This document shows, in pieces, positions 19,701 through 28,294 of a stretch of 50,746 nt of DNA. The notes below the pieces were generated by a model. That model was not told the DNA's origin, made no database searches, and worked only from the letters and a program-made list of their open reading frames with translations. Position numbers and translations under genes: made by a program. Origin of the DNA: a virus; the IMG/VR virus record IMGVR_UViG_3300030101_002247, positions 8,326 through 59,071 of that record. The stretch is one strand, 5' to 3'. Every line of letters starts with the position of its first letter. Position 1 is the stretch's first letter.

Positions 19701-22700
19701 AAGTCATTACTAATCCTTGATATAGCTAAATGCCCTATACCTAATCCATAGCCGTAATTGTTCACATAAGAGTTTCTAAAAATATCTGCTATACTTCGAG
19801 TATTAAGATCTGGAATATTACCTACATAAGTGAAAATATATTTATCGTTAGCTGATGAAGAGTCAAAATCAAAGGTAGTAGTTACCTCTGCTAGTGCATT
19901 ATTTAAAGTTTCTTCAAGGGTAGAGATTTGATTGTTTAATTGATCTGTAACATCATTAAAGGAACTCACAAAATTATCTATATCACCTTGAGTAATATTA
20001 GATATACTTGATAAATTTTCTATAGTTTCATTTGATATGTCTTGATAAATAGATACACCAGTTAATAAGCTTTCTATATAACCCCAAAGAAGAGTTACAT
20101 CTGCAGCTAAGGCTTGATTATTTTGATTATTTTGTACATTAGCTGCACTAAGATCTCCAATTTGTGCTTGAAAAGCTACATTAAAAAATTCTAAATTTTC
20201 ATTCTCAGCTACTAAAGTATCATAATCCTCTTGGCTTACTACGCCTCCACTTGAATTTATTATCTGTATGCTATCTAGTTGAGCTTCAAATTCTTCAATG
20301 CTAGTCTCTAGAGTAGAGATTAATTCAGTGTTTGCATCTATAGTTTCTTGATCAGAATCAGTCTGAGCATTTAACTCATCATTTAAAGTTTGAGCCTCAA
20401 GTAATGATTGGTCAGCAGTGTCTAAAGCATTCTGTACTGCTGTATTATAAGTAGTTACAGCAGCGTTAATATCACTACTAGATGTAGATGAGTAATCAGG
20501 TAAAGTAAATGCATCCACCTGACTTATAAGGCTTTGAATATTATTATTTAGGCTAGATATATTTTCAGATATAGTTAATTCAGTATTATAATTAACTCCT
20601 ATACTATCAGCTAGGGATGTTGTATTAGATATTATATCATTTATCTCTGTTGTTATCTCTGAGATACTATCCTGCAAATCAGAATCTGTAACAGTTATCC
20701 CTTCTAAAATCCCTACCGAACTAGATGAAGTTCCTAATAAGCTATCAAGGGTTGATAAGATATTGTTGTACGCATTAGCCCAGTTTATATCAGTATCAGA
20801 AAGAGATTGATTTACAACAGTTAATTCATCCTGTGCTTCAGTAGCTGCAGTTTCAGCAGCATCTAATTGATTTTCTAAATCTAAAAAGTCATTTATGGTT
20901 GCTAAACTTATCTCCTCTAGGACTACGTTGTCTATTGAAACATTTACCTCTTTAGTGTGGTTTGTTATAAAAAGGGAAGTACCTGCAGCTTCGTAGTACT
21001 CTATAACACTATTCCCTGTAGTAAATCCTGTTCCTAAAGAAACATAAGTAGCACCGTTGAAATATTTCATCTCTGCAGATGTCGGATCCCCTGTAGAGCC
21101 TACAACGCTAACAATATCAAAGGAAAGTCTATAAAATTTTCCACTCTCCACTATACTTGAACTTTCATCCGAAGTGTATGCTTGAACTGCTGTTACTTCA
21201 CCTGATTCAGGTATTCTTGGTCTATCAAGATTTAAAACTCCACCAGAGATAGAAACACTACCAGATGAAGCATCAGGGTGAGGAAGCCACCCCTGAGTAC
21301 CGTCAAGAGTTTCGTTATCGAAGCCCCCGTTAGTAATTAAATTAGAGCCTACAGCATTAGCTACAGCAGTCTCTAAACCCTGTATTTCTAAGTCAAGTTC
21401 ATTTATTAGATTATTTAATGAAACAATATCTTGAGCGTTTGTATTAGCACTAGCTAAAGCTTCTGTTAGTTGAAGATTTACTGAATCATATTCAGTCTGC
21501 AAAACATCATTTGCTGTAATTAAAGTATCTAACTCAGCTTGTAAAGTAGCTAAGTCAGCAGCAGCCTGAGTAGAGTCAGCATCAAAGTCAGCTTGTAAAG
21601 CATCAAGTGCATCTATATGCTCAAGAGTTAAGTTTGATATTTCAGCTTCTAAAGTTGTTATAGTATTCTCTAAAGAAGCTATAAGCTGCTCAAGAGCTAC
21701 AATATCTACATTATCATTCAACCCAACGCCTGTAGAACTGTAAGGTATTAACTTAGCACCTACACTCCCATCAATAAATCTTATCGAAGCTTCAGGAGGC
21801 AACCCATCTTCTAAGTTTTTTTTAACTTGTTCTTCACTAGTTCCAAAACAAAGATTAAAATCATACCTACGACTACCTTGTATTAAAACTTGTAATTTAC
21901 TATTAGGCTCTTCGTACTCTGATATTGTAAGACCTGTAATCTCTACTTTATCTGTATCTGTAGTAAAGGCATTATCAATAACAAAACTAAACTTATTAAC
22001 GTTCTCCTCTGCTGTAAATGTGCATTCTATAGACTGACCTTGTGTTGAAAATGGTTGGCTAATAAGTTTTCCTAACTTAAAAGATATACTATTAGAAGCC
22101 ACCATAGTAGTTAAAACACCCTGGATTCTGTAACTTTTACCTTTTACTATATTTGCAGGGAAGAAAAACTCTTCTTTCGCAGTCACACTCCTTCCAGTTA
22201 TGGTGTAAACATTACCTTCTAGAGTTGCTTCTGACGGTAAATTTAAAGGTACTAAATCAATTTTAGAAACATAATTTTTTAGCAAGTAATAAAAACTAGA
22301 ATCTGCTCCTTCAGTATCTGAGCTTTTAGGTCTAACTGAATTAAGTCTAGTGCTTTGATTAAAACCAGTTATAATATTATAACGTGATCTAAGAAGTATT
22401 TGCTGACCTAAACTAGTCTCTAATACTGGAGACTCAAAATTTGTAAATTTATCAACTAAAGCTTCAGCAATATTATTTTGAGAAGCGTCAAACTCATACT
22501 CATCTCCTGTATCAAATTTACCAGACCCTATCTCTGCAAAAGGAAGTACATTAAAGCTACCATCAGCATTTTCATTATAAGAAAATATAGTAGTACCAGT
22601 AACATTCTCTGGAGTTGTAGGCTCAACACCTTCAAACTCTAATAGTATTTGAGTAACCCCGTCAGAAGAAGAAGGGAAGTCACCAATAGGAGACCCATCC

Positions 22701-23470
22701 TCACTAGTCAAGTCATTAACAGCATCAGTAACACCAAAGTCATAAGCAGAACTTAAAATCATAGTTCCAGCATTCTGAATAAAAAGATGACCGTCAGGAT
22801 GAAGTGAGCTTATAGTTGAAGACCAAGTTTGATTAGTTTCAGCACTATAAGAGCTAAAAAAGTTTAACTCAAAGTCTATTCCTGGATTGTCAGCAATAAT
22901 CTCTATTTCTAGAATAAAACCCCCAGTGCTCATCGAAGGAACCCCACTATTAAAGTTTAAAGTTTCTTGGTTTACGTGAGCAGTACTTAAATCTCCTGTA
23001 TTTTTATTTACAATAGTTATATTCTCACTAAGAGAGCCACCAGGACCAAACTTACCAAACAAATACTCTGTAGTATTAGTCCCTGCTGAGTTACCATACC
23101 AGTCAAGTGTAATTCCTTCATCAGATAAAGTACCATTGCTATCAATATGATTTACTATAGTAAAGTTGTATTTAAATCCATTTAACTCCCTCCCAGTAAG
23201 AATAATTTTTTGAGAGTATAGTGTTGAGGATGGCTCTACGTCAGTTATGAATCCACTTTCATCATGCGTAGTTATTTCGTTTATTTCTGATCCAGGAAAG
23301 TTATGTATAACCTCTTCAGTTCCCTCAATGTTCTCTACAGAACCTGAAGTGCCATCAGATGACGCAACGTTTCTAATATTCTCTGCGTGTCTATAATCAC
23401 CATTTTTTATCAGGCGAGGTTCAGAATCTTTATCCATCCCACCTGTAAATATTCTCTTATCTTGTGCCAT
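13775..23470 (-). CDS. 3231-aa tail stabilisation / muzzle-like protein with inserted coiled coils and carbohydrate-binding-like module
   Basis: The start (MAQDKRIFTGGMDKDSEPRL, then NGDYRHAENIRN) and the conserved ILYWTDNFNRPRKINV block in the middle are typical of the large stabilisation or muzzle protein of crAss-like and related Bacteroidetes podoviruses, which forms the end of the short tail. Compared with those proteins, usually well under 2000 residues as I recall, this one is greatly enlarged. Residues about 590-705 and 857-1190 are long Leu/Ala/Glu/Gln coiled coils. Between them lies a jelly-roll-like module (NLITNGGFDNETLDGTQGW ... SIDNVVLEEI, about 708-855) that looks like CBM4/9-type carbohydrate-binding domains. 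The rest is Ser/Thr/Asn-rich beta structure. It follows the 386-aa gene by 6 nt. The family call is good; the receptor-binding idea is inference. Confidence 0.75.
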   Translation of the reverse strand: MAQDKRIFTGGMDKDSEPRLIKNGDYRHAENIRNVASSDGTSGSVENIEGTEEVIHNFPGSEINEITTHDESGFITDVEPSSTLYSQKIILTGRELNGFKYNFTIVNHIDSNGTLSDEGITLDWYGNSAGTNTTEYLFGKFGPGGSLSENITIVNKNTGDLSTAHVNQETLNFNSGVPSMSTGGFILEIEIIADNPGIDFELNFFSSYSAETNQTWSSTISSLHPDGHLFIQNAGTMILSSAYDFGVTDAVNDLTSEDGSPIGDFPSSSDGVTQILLEFEGVEPTTPENVTGTTIFSYNENADGSFNVLPFAEIGSGKFDTGDEYEFDASQNNIAEALVDKFTNFESPVLETSLGQQILLRSRYNIITGFNQSTRLNSVRPKSSDTEGADSSFYYLLKNYVSKIDLVPLNLPSEATLEGNVYTITGRSVTAKEEFFFPANIVKGKSYRIQGVLTTMVASNSISFKLGKLISQPFSTQGQSIECTFTAEENVNKFSFVIDNAFTTDTDKVEITGLTISEYEEPNSKLQVLIQGSRRYDFNLCFGTSEEQVKKNLEDGLPPEASIRFIDGSVGAKLIPYSSTGVGLNDNVDIVALEQLIASLENTITTLEAEISNLTLEHIDALDALQADFDADSTQAAADLATLQAELDTLITANDVLQTEYDSVNLQLTEALASANTNAQDIVSLNNLINELDLEIQGLETAVANAVGSNLITNGGFDNETLDGTQGWLPHPDASSGSVSISGGVLNLDRPRIPESGEVTAVQAYTSDESSSIVESGKFYRLSFDIVSVVGSTGDPTSAEMKYFNGATYVSLGTGFTTGNSVIEYYEAAGTSLFITNHTKEVNVSIDNVVLEEISLATINDFLDLENQLDAAETAATEAQDELTVVNQSLSDTDINWANAYNNILSTLDSLLGTSSSSVGILEGITVTDSDLQDSISEITTEINDIISNTTSLADSIGVNYNTELTISENISSLNNNIQSLISQVDAFTLPDYSSTSSSDINAAVTTYNTAVQNALDTADQSLLEAQTLNDELNAQTDSDQETIDANTELISTLETSIEEFEAQLDSIQIINSSGGVVSQEDYDTLVAENENLEFFNVAFQAQIGDLSAANVQNNQNNQALAADVTLLWGYIESLLTGVSIYQDISNETIENLSSISNITQGDIDNFVSSFNDVTDQLNNQISTLEETLNNALAEVTTTFDFDSSSANDKYIFTYVGNIPDLNTRSIADIFRNSYVNNYGYGLGIGHLAISRISNDFSEAVSINSNDIISSSNQPGLVSIIANSAGSNLFHDNNYGFSASYNSLIGNNAPSNTILSPDFTFVKYPDQNAILIYKYNVSADEFESYKITYLTGGELIHNNTFPNNSSNAVGEAGGQLDSENVSTWLENQTFTSGSITKPITHGTQVQIEVLSGSTTGFYINGSLEENVIVGPNNPNAVYTLASFPEVENTILSSNNLASGSLYPDADNRALRSLRLDCFVEYIAGDSTIEENPEESDITRTHEGSTRKMIKSFSTGITTTTSIDSSMFNWKCVGSYEDKPKSRVYYFICSKDINSRKQDCILEYDLLKDKIVTVYQDGRPSTTGTHNNILNFSQKFLITGINKVDDILYWTDNFNRPRKINVELAKANEVNIKNATTFEDVYYNNNQSSVFIGVSDNHGFEIGDHIYTQINQSTPLPGVEGNNGYTKVTGVIPKLKDGVTLKVTQGDAAVVVYGADGNPTDDFGDLSAGQFIGIEEMISGTSTNFPYYYEVASVSGSTITLTTPYNQETTSSAPFANPLQNQSDINVGGLITECPWAGTFTALPGVILHVNPEGAYSPLVSFGDTIEKAKYLDAVKYQPTHKPTTELSVDSDIATNNILDNVFQFKYRYLHVDEEFTSYSPISDVFIDPAFALNSVVSASNYLDMANKISITYDDATPDVDTIEIVARKGNDGEFFLVDTIPNNFITYLKKLKNEVIANSEYEYTDLDSVLSFYNNGTYPFVDKVDSDKLYDAVPKKAKAQTILSNNRIAYGNVVEGYDNTKMIIKSNFTNDGSVTLTSDSTSIPVLSGWLDDMTNFFDFSVDGPGIVGQFQIAGGSSHTRHTIKFDLSSLSLSSDINQQLMINYSWSFNKGGVDRDGSYSTGPLDVTGFTSIDQVGTFLQAYVSDDFNSVEFIGNNGSSITSSYSSSAKTLTIEFNYGPNADGTLVFNLNNGDFSSTNNSTFTQGDGGLSSFKTGAFHNFGVAYFDETNRCSFVNVAPDYGFVQVDNPTTGGEDLFGVNFNGTRPYNKFYSETSGPDLSESSSVNFNIYNKPPRWATHYQMYYTGNTTVDEFIQMTVVNAKVSDDSNDKQIYLSLQSLKGEGWSYNESNNSQLDYNFVKGDRVRFISFDPGSGREKFTEYVDLEIAGDDLYVGEDGEPFNASSDPISGFYIRINDPESTSVNTGSGPVDLSHAGVSTTVDGTGYENLIVEIYRPKRNLDEDLMVYYEIGEKYPIINAGKGNRSHSGDADQTSDYTFNKELNVDISSTPSSINIKSGDIYLKARTMSTSTTGASSETFFPEDYYLNDFHRTNHYSKGRINVINNNAAERHLEASVYYSETYSSTGSINGLSNFNLANIPYYDYNKNFGSIQSLMMKDDDLLIFHENKVGRVLVQKDILTTASGEGLVSLSNRVIDNYVSLYSGEYGCCLQPESISKFGNRFYFVDIKRGSVLRLSNDGLTVISDQGMRDYFRDLGEMYVINDPENQKENVFNIVAGYDPKYDEYIVTFPDVYEANQYSWGNGKTFWDSDYETYRSKSNRLKKIFSAKTIAFNERTNRWTSFYDFYPDYYARVGRQFIGFKNGRLYKHNMTDRGYQKLHTGPGNWQYKYNHLYDAQYDSTIQFPFNIEPSSVKSYNAISLESDSKFFTSMYTNIGQTVGGGLGLLEMGYDTTIDTEIGYKKVDGLINNYDEGVVEDTRIFGTDTKFFEDVKKGDIVRIWGTTPEGGYTSVTRLISAVVSNSILRLSDHATLILENSYMEVIDYKTKEGVQYANIPFVESNPRGDVALSYTNEHGDGSEFFGVGSVNEPSSTVISNNLGSLTGAPGYSLINPAKVKPSSMIVGAEYALYSLGDSDVSSLSQFGVTSVGDVFTYTKKASFDAIEDNNISVISTDYKLYLQKEDGSTVFLGYAWGRGTTVHFVKAESYSPPVDIIGFLFIVKNGNVEGERMKGQYMMTTLTTNSSDIYSGEAYASRYKFNLYAANADVDKSELSNK

Positions 23471-23476
23471 TGTATG

Positions 23477-24637
23477 TTAAAGCTTTGGTGATTGTTTGAA
23501 TGCTTTTCTAGAGGTCTGCATAGCAGTCTCTTTACTAAAATTCATCATTCTAGCTCTTGCTAGTCTCTTCTCGTTGTAGTAGGCTCTCTTAGCCATCTGC
23601 TTCTCGTTTGCAGGAATACCACGCTTTCTTTGTATATACTTATAGTATATATAACAACGTAACGCCTCTTCACAAAACTTATGAACCCTTGGAACGCTTC
23701 CTGCCACTCCTAGTTGTACTAATTCTATTTCAGAAACTAAGGGTCTATCGTCTCCAGTAGTATTTTGGTTAAAATTACTTTTTGTAACCTCTAAAGGAAG
23801 AATAGTTGAGTTATTATAAGTTAAGATAACTTCATTCCCACTCTGTGAGGCTGTAAGGTTAGTGTTATAAGGATTAACTCTATAAGTTGGATAGCCTTCG
23901 TTTATTAATGTAGAAAACCTCTCTGCTATAATTGTAGCATCATCACCCTCTACAAAAAAGATTGAGGTAGAAGCTGTAGTTGTTTGATTAGTAGAAAAAG
24001 TAAAGGTCTCATTAGCAGTTGCGTTATTTATTTTAGGAAATCTTAAAAGAGTCTCATTTACTATTGGAAATTCTGAACCCGAATCCGCACCATTAAACTT
24101 AAGTCTAATAACGTGGTCTCTAGGCATTTCATGAGAAACACCATCAGATATATACTCTAAAAATACAGTCTTACCAGCAACATCTGAAGAGAAGTTTATA
24201 GTGTTGTCATTTCTATTTAACCTATAATACCCTAATGAGTTTTTTCCTCCACCTACACCAAACTTCTTTCCTAAATCAACATGGTAGTAAGGGTTATTTT
24301 CATCGTAAGTATCATCATTAACCTGAGATGCTACAGATGCATCTAAAGATAAGTCTGGGTTATTACCTAAGGGAACAAAATCTCCCTCATCATTTTTATA
24401 CCCAACCCTTAATAGTTTAACGTAATCAGAAGGTAGAGTACACTGAAGAGTCGTAGAGTCAACTGCAAATGTAGTAGTCTTTACCTCCTGCTCTGCATCA
24501 AACTTAAGCTCTCTTAATCCCTGTAAAGCCAATAATCTTAATTGATAAATTTGTGCCTCTTTATCGTAAGAGGTATCGTCTATCATTAACTGAAAGTCAT
24601 TAACTACTTCGTCTATATCTGTATAATCTATTGCCAT
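23477..24637 (-). CDS. putative tail ring / connector protein, 386 aa
   Basis: N-terminal helices (MAIDYTDIDEVVNDFQLMID ... QIYQLRLLALQGLRELKFD) are followed by beta-rich sequence with LPSDYVKLLRVGY. This arrangement is common in structural proteins placed between capsid and stabilisation protein in flavobacterial and crAss-like podoviruses. The C-terminus is helical and basic (FCEEALRCYIYYKYIQRKRGI). It begins 2 nt after the stop of the upstream 240-aa gene, so the two are probably co-translated. A head-tail connector or tail ring role is inferred from order and general look. Confidence 0.6.
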   Translation of the reverse strand: MAIDYTDIDEVVNDFQLMIDDTSYDKEAQIYQLRLLALQGLRELKFDAEQEVKTTTFAVDSTTLQCTLPSDYVKLLRVGYKNDEGDFVPLGNNPDLSLDASVASQVNDDTYDENNPYYHVDLGKKFGVGGGKNSLGYYRLNRNDNTINFSSDVAGKTVFLEYISDGVSHEMPRDHVIRLKFNGADSGSEFPIVNETLLRFPKINNATANETFTFSTNQTTTASTSIFFVEGDDATIIAERFSTLINEGYPTYRVNPYNTNLTASQSGNEVILTYNNSTILPLEVTKSNFNQNTTGDDRPLVSEIELVQLGVAGSVPRVHKFCEEALRCYIYYKYIQRKRGIPANEKQMAKRAYYNEKRLARARMMNFSKETAMQTSRKAFKQSPKL

Positions 24638-24639
24638 AA

Positions 24640-25362
24640 TTAATTATCTTGTATTGCTTCCTTATTCTGTGCGTACTGCACTACCTCTGCCTCTCTAATA
24701 CTAACACCTAAGTACTCTAGTATTTTAGTCACTAATTCTCCATGACATCTTTGACTTAATTTGAATTGAGTAGAACTAGAGTGGTCGTAAACTGGCTTAC
24801 CAGATATAGTTACGTAACCCCACTTAGGAGTGTTGTCGTTTAAATAATAATATAGCACACACTCTTTTATAGTCTCAGGGAATATACTAATCTTTTTATT
24901 TACACCACTCTCTGATAATAAAGCTATAGGGTACTCTATAGAAGGTTTAACTAAACTACTTCTTAATATTTGATTTATGTTTACGTTGTTAACAATCTCT
25001 ACAGGTATGTTAGTACTAATACTATGCTCTTCATCGTTATTAGTAAATATAGACTCTATATAGTCGGCTAGTATTAATGATGCAGTACCTAAGTAAGGTT
25101 TAGTGTCATTAGTAAAACCTATAGAAGCTATCCTCAAAAAGTGAGACAGATCTTGTTTAGCCAAGGTTGGGCTCAAGCTTTCATTATAAAACCCTGCAGC
25201 TTTTTTAGGTTGAGACTTTTCCATCACTATAGCAAGTCTTTTATTGTACAACTCTAACTCTGCTTGCTTTGCTAAAAGATTAAACTCAGAAGGAGTTATA
25301 AACCCTCGCTGCTCCTTGTTAGCAAAGGCTTGTACTAATCTATATACTTCATCAATTGTCAT
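24640..25362 (-). CDS. putative head-tail connector / ring protein, 240 aa
   Basis: Starts MTIDEVYRLVQAFANKEQRGFITPSEFNLLAKQ, an N-terminal signature I recall from connector-region proteins of Bacteroidetes podoviruses (GFITPxEFNLLAxxAxxEL). The remainder is mixed alpha/beta and ends with a helix (TKILEYLGVSIREAEVVQYAQ). I chose the ATG at 25362; the longer frame would start with a TTG that falls inside the -7 promoter element. It is the first gene after a terminator and probably starts a transcript covering this gene, the 386-aa gene and the 3231-aa gene. Confidence 0.6.
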   Translation of the reverse strand: MTIDEVYRLVQAFANKEQRGFITPSEFNLLAKQAELELYNKRLAIVMEKSQPKKAAGFYNESLSPTLAKQDLSHFLRIASIGFTNDTKPYLGTASLILADYIESIFTNNDEEHSISTNIPVEIVNNVNINQILRSSLVKPSIEYPIALLSESGVNKKISIFPETIKECVLYYYLNDNTPKWGYVTISGKPVYDHSSSTQFKLSQRCHGELVTKILEYLGVSIREAEVVQYAQNKEAIQDN

Positions 25363-25383
25363 TATATCATATTTTAATAGAAG

Positions 25384-25391
25384 CAAAAGTA
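25384..25391 (-). promoter_or_regulatory. putative -7 element (TACTTTTG)
   Basis: On the minus strand TACTTTTG fits TAnnTTTG, and lies 21 bp before the chosen ATG at 25362 and just after the terminator at 25411-25436. The -33 position falls in the T-run of the terminator rather than a clean TTTG. The order terminator, promoter, gene suggests independent control of the tail block. Confidence 0.45.
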
Positions 25392-25410
25392 CGAAATAAT
25401 TCGATATAAT

Positions 25411-25436
25411 AAAAAAGGAGGACCGTTAAGTCCCCC
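25411..25436 (-). terminator. Rho-independent terminator after the 292-aa gene
   Basis: In the leftward transcript GGGGGAC (25436-25430) pairs with GTCCTCC (25423-25417) with one G-U wobble, loop of 6 nt, followed by six U. On the plus strand the same pair would be an A-C mismatch, so the hairpin is tuned for leftward transcription. Confidence 0.8.
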
Positions 25437-25461
25437 TTTAATCATATATTACATTAAGTCA

Positions 25462-26340
25462 TTATCCATTAATAGCCTTGAGTCTACGCTCTATCTCAGA
25501 GTATATCTGCTCTCCTTCGCCTTCAGAGCAAAAGTCTACCATTCTCTCGATAGGCTTAACTCCAATTGCAGGGACGCAGATTGTATTACCTGAAGATACC
25601 CAAGTTACACCTGTTTTCTTCATAGAGATAATACCTGATTCCTCAGCCATTAATAGAAGTTGTTTCATTTCTGTACGAGGGTCATTCATACCTGCTAAGA
25701 AAGCTTTAGGACTTTTCTCTGCCTGAACTTTCATATCCCAACGAATTTCATCAACACTCTTATTAGTTTTTACACCTAATACCTTAGCGTACCCTATAAG
25801 CTCATTTAAAGGCATTTTAAGAGCAGATTGTACAGCGTCCATAACATCAGCTACCTGAGCTATTTTATCTTGTGCAGACTTCTCTTCGTCTTGCTGTTTA
25901 AATAAAATGCTTTTAGATTTTATTCTGTGTGGATTACTACCATTAGCGTTACAAGTATCTAGATATTTTTTAAGAGTAGGATTAGTGTGATCTACAAAAA
26001 GAAAACCATTATTAAAAGCAATAGGTTCTCTCATTCTAACGCCCTCTGGTTGTTCATCAGCAAATATAGATGTTTCTCCAGGAACATATCTAATCTTTCT
26101 ATTTTCTCCTTTTTCAGGATCAAATATAATGTCCTCAGCTTTTAATAAAGATACAACAGGGTACTGTGGTTGACCATTTCTTTTTTTAGCTTTTGAAATC
26201 ATTTGATAAACAGAAGCCTTGTACTCTTGTTTTTTATTTGTAAATCGAGGAGTGAATTTTTTTTCTACTACGGGAGCTTTAGCTTCGACCTTAGTAGACG
26301 TAGGAGGCGTAACAGCCTTACGTGTTTTTGTTGGTGTCAT
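25462..26340 (-). CDS. putative virion-associated protein, 292 aa
   Basis: A Lys/Pro/Thr-rich, probably disordered N-terminus (residues 1-35) is followed by YKASVYQMISKAKKRNGQPQ, VVSLLKAEDIIFDPEKGENR and a VPGETSIFADEQ block. The C-terminal half is helical (VADVMDAVQSALKMPLNELI) and ends with a conserved-looking SGIISMKKTGVTWVSSG and FCSEGEGEQIYSEIERRL. I do not recognise a family with certainty. The gene lies alone between two terminators, between the capsid genes and the connector genes, so it is probably a head or connector component needed in its own amount. Confidence 0.5.
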   Translation of the reverse strand: MTPTKTRKAVTPPTSTKVEAKAPVVEKKFTPRFTNKKQEYKASVYQMISKAKKRNGQPQYPVVSLLKAEDIIFDPEKGENRKIRYVPGETSIFADEQPEGVRMREPIAFNNGFLFVDHTNPTLKKYLDTCNANGSNPHRIKSKSILFKQQDEEKSAQDKIAQVADVMDAVQSALKMPLNELIGYAKVLGVKTNKSVDEIRWDMKVQAEKSPKAFLAGMNDPRTEMKQLLLMAEESGIISMKKTGVTWVSSGNTICVPAIGVKPIERMVDFCSEGEGEQIYSEIERRLKAING

Positions 26341-26370
26341 AATAATTATTTTCTAAAATTAACTTAAAGT

Positions 26371-26401
26371 TTTATAAAGGGGGAGAGTAAATCCCTCCCC
26401 C
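26371..26401 (-). terminator. terminator after the capsid genes
   Basis: A 7-bp stem GGGGGAG (26379-26385) with CTCCCCC (26395-26401), loop 9 nt; the leftward transcript continues TTTATAAAA. It lies 28 bp past the 125-aa gene and 31 bp before the 292-aa gene. The U-run is interrupted, so it may be partial, lowering expression of downstream genes relative to the capsid gene. Confidence 0.7.
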
Positions 26402-26428
26402 AGTAATATAATTAACTATTTCTAGTTA

Positions 26429-26806
26429 TTAGTCAGCAGTTTGAACAGTTATTGCACATCCAGTTATGTGTTCTGAAACATCAGACTTATTAGATGATCT
26501 TTCTGCATCAAAAACTACAATTGCTCCCCCATCTTTAGAGATAGGTTCTGCAATTTTTTTAGCAATAGCTTCCATAACTTCTACATGTTTGTTAGCTGTT
26601 ATTGTTAACTTCACATTATCACAAGCATCAGCATCAGTATCATTAGGAGTTTCCATACTACGAAATAAAAGCTCTATTTCCGTATCAGTAGTACCTAAAT
26701 TAGTAATACCAACTAAACCTGAAGCTAAATAACCTGCAACATCATGTTCAGCATCACCTATAGAAGCAGTTGTTCCTTGTTCGTTAAATATAAGTAGTTT
26801 ATCCAT
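26429..26806 (-). CDS. small virion-like protein following capsid gene, 125 aa
   Basis: A compact acidic alpha/beta protein (MDKLLIFNEQGTTASIGDAE ... GGAIVVFDAERSSNK ... ITGCAITVQTAD) encoded 26 bp after the major capsid gene and followed by a terminator, so it is probably expressed at capsid-like level. Size and position fit a head decoration or auxiliary capsid protein, but no family was recognised; this is inference from context. Confidence 0.5.
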   Translation of the reverse strand: MDKLLIFNEQGTTASIGDAEHDVAGYLASGLVGITNLGTTDTEIELLFRSMETPNDTDADACDNVKLTITANKHVEVMEAIAKKIAEPISKDGGAIVVFDAERSSNKSDVSEHITGCAITVQTAD

Positions 26807-26832
26807 TTTCTTATGTCTTTATATATTAATAA

Positions 26833-28254
26833 TTATGATTTTTTGAACAATAAGAAACGGTTAGGAGCAAATCCTTCAAAACCACGTTCAGTTCTGTAGT
26901 TACATCGTAACTCATCAACACCAGAAGTTTTGTTTTGTAGAATAGCACCACCAGTTAACCAGTGCTCCATCTCACGAGAGTATCCGTTAGCTGCTTTATA
27001 TCGCATTCTTAACGAAGGAATCTTCTCACCAGATTTAGCATCACGTTGTGAATCCATAGGAATACACATTCCGTAACCATTGTAATTAAATCCAGCAGCA
27101 CCTAACAAGTCAGGACGGTTAAATAGGTCGTAAGTTTTCTTATGGAAAGTATAACCACCACGAGAGAACGAGTTAAAACCTAAGTTCAATGCCATGTCTT
27201 TGTTATTTGCAAAAGTACCATAGTTAGCACCACCTGCAGCATAAGCTCCTTGTGCAGCTAATAGGTCATCAATATCCAAAGATAAGTTAATACCAGCGTA
27301 AAGAGCCATCTCTTTTGCACCTCTGTATTTGTCTAAAGACTTAACAGCAGCATCAAAATCAGCCATTGTAATTGCTGAAGAACCAAGATCCATAAGCTGA
27401 CCTCTTGTTTCTATAAACTGTAAAAGACCCTCTGTAGTAGATAGTTTGTTACCAGTACCGTCATTATCAGTACCATCGAACAAAGTACCATCTTCTTTTT
27501 GACCTACGATCATTGCAAGCTCAGAGTAATCTAAGAATCGTTGGTGAGTGTCAGCCTCACCTTGCAAGTACCACAAGTAACCAGTCCCAAACTCAGGAGA
27601 GTTTACTTTTACATAAATAGCGTTAGTTGCTTCAGAACCTGAAACTACAAACGACTCTTTAATGATTTGACACTTGTTAGAGTAGTGGTGAACACGAGGT
27701 ACAAGACCTTCTGGTTGATCAGTTTGTTCACCAAAAGCATTACCTACAATAGAAAAAGCTGTATCAGCACCAGTTCCCGCTAAAGAACCGTCAGAAACTG
27801 TTTTTAACGTTGCAGTTTTATCTGTTTCAGAAGCTTTAGGCTCAGATACATAGTACATAACTCCAGAGCCACCTAATAAAAGGTCTCCCTCTCTTAAAGC
27901 GTTAAAGTCATTTACAAGACCATCTGATTGTATTGTACAAACACCAGAACCACCTATAGAACCTGTAAAGGTATTGTGAAGGAATGTTTCTTCATAGTGT
28001 TCAAAAGTTTGAGCTGTAGTTTCTTTTTTAGAACCCATCAACTCCATAAGTCCAGTAATCCCTTGATTACCGTATCGTTTAATCAACTGCTCGTCTACAT
28101 CACGTTTGTGAAAAGAACCTACAGTATTATCTCCTGAAGCAATTAAATCTGCAGAAGATACATAATTAGATGTCATTGGTCTAGCAACGTTAGAAGGCTT
28201 TGCCTGTAACGCTACTGTTGAACCAGATCCATCAGCTACACTTACTGTTGCCAT
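26833..28254 (-). CDS. putative major capsid protein, 473 aa
   Basis: The gene lies between the scaffold-like 359-aa gene and a small head protein, downstream of terminase and portal, the normal place for the major capsid protein. The N-terminus is flexible (MATVSVADGSGSTVALQAKP), followed by a long region with LIKRYGNQGITGLMELMG and FEHYEETFLHNTF, like capsid proteins of crAss-like and flavobacterial phages. The rest is mixed alpha/beta without catalytic motifs (GAKEMALYAGINLSLDIDDL, GFNSFSRGGYTFHKKTYDLF). An HK97 fold is expected but cannot be shown here. Confidence 0.75.
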   Translation of the reverse strand: MATVSVADGSGSTVALQAKPSNVARPMTSNYVSSADLIASGDNTVGSFHKRDVDEQLIKRYGNQGITGLMELMGSKKETTAQTFEHYEETFLHNTFTGSIGGSGVCTIQSDGLVNDFNALREGDLLLGGSGVMYYVSEPKASETDKTATLKTVSDGSLAGTGADTAFSIVGNAFGEQTDQPEGLVPRVHHYSNKCQIIKESFVVSGSEATNAIYVKVNSPEFGTGYLWYLQGEADTHQRFLDYSELAMIVGQKEDGTLFDGTDNDGTGNKLSTTEGLLQFIETRGQLMDLGSSAITMADFDAAVKSLDKYRGAKEMALYAGINLSLDIDDLLAAQGAYAAGGANYGTFANNKDMALNLGFNSFSRGGYTFHKKTYDLFNRPDLLGAAGFNYNGYGMCIPMDSQRDAKSGEKIPSLRMRYKAANGYSREMEHWLTGGAILQNKTSGVDELRCNYRTERGFEGFAPNRFLLFKKS

Positions 28255-28294
28255 TTTTTTATATTTTTAAATAAATAATAATTAATTTTTGTTT

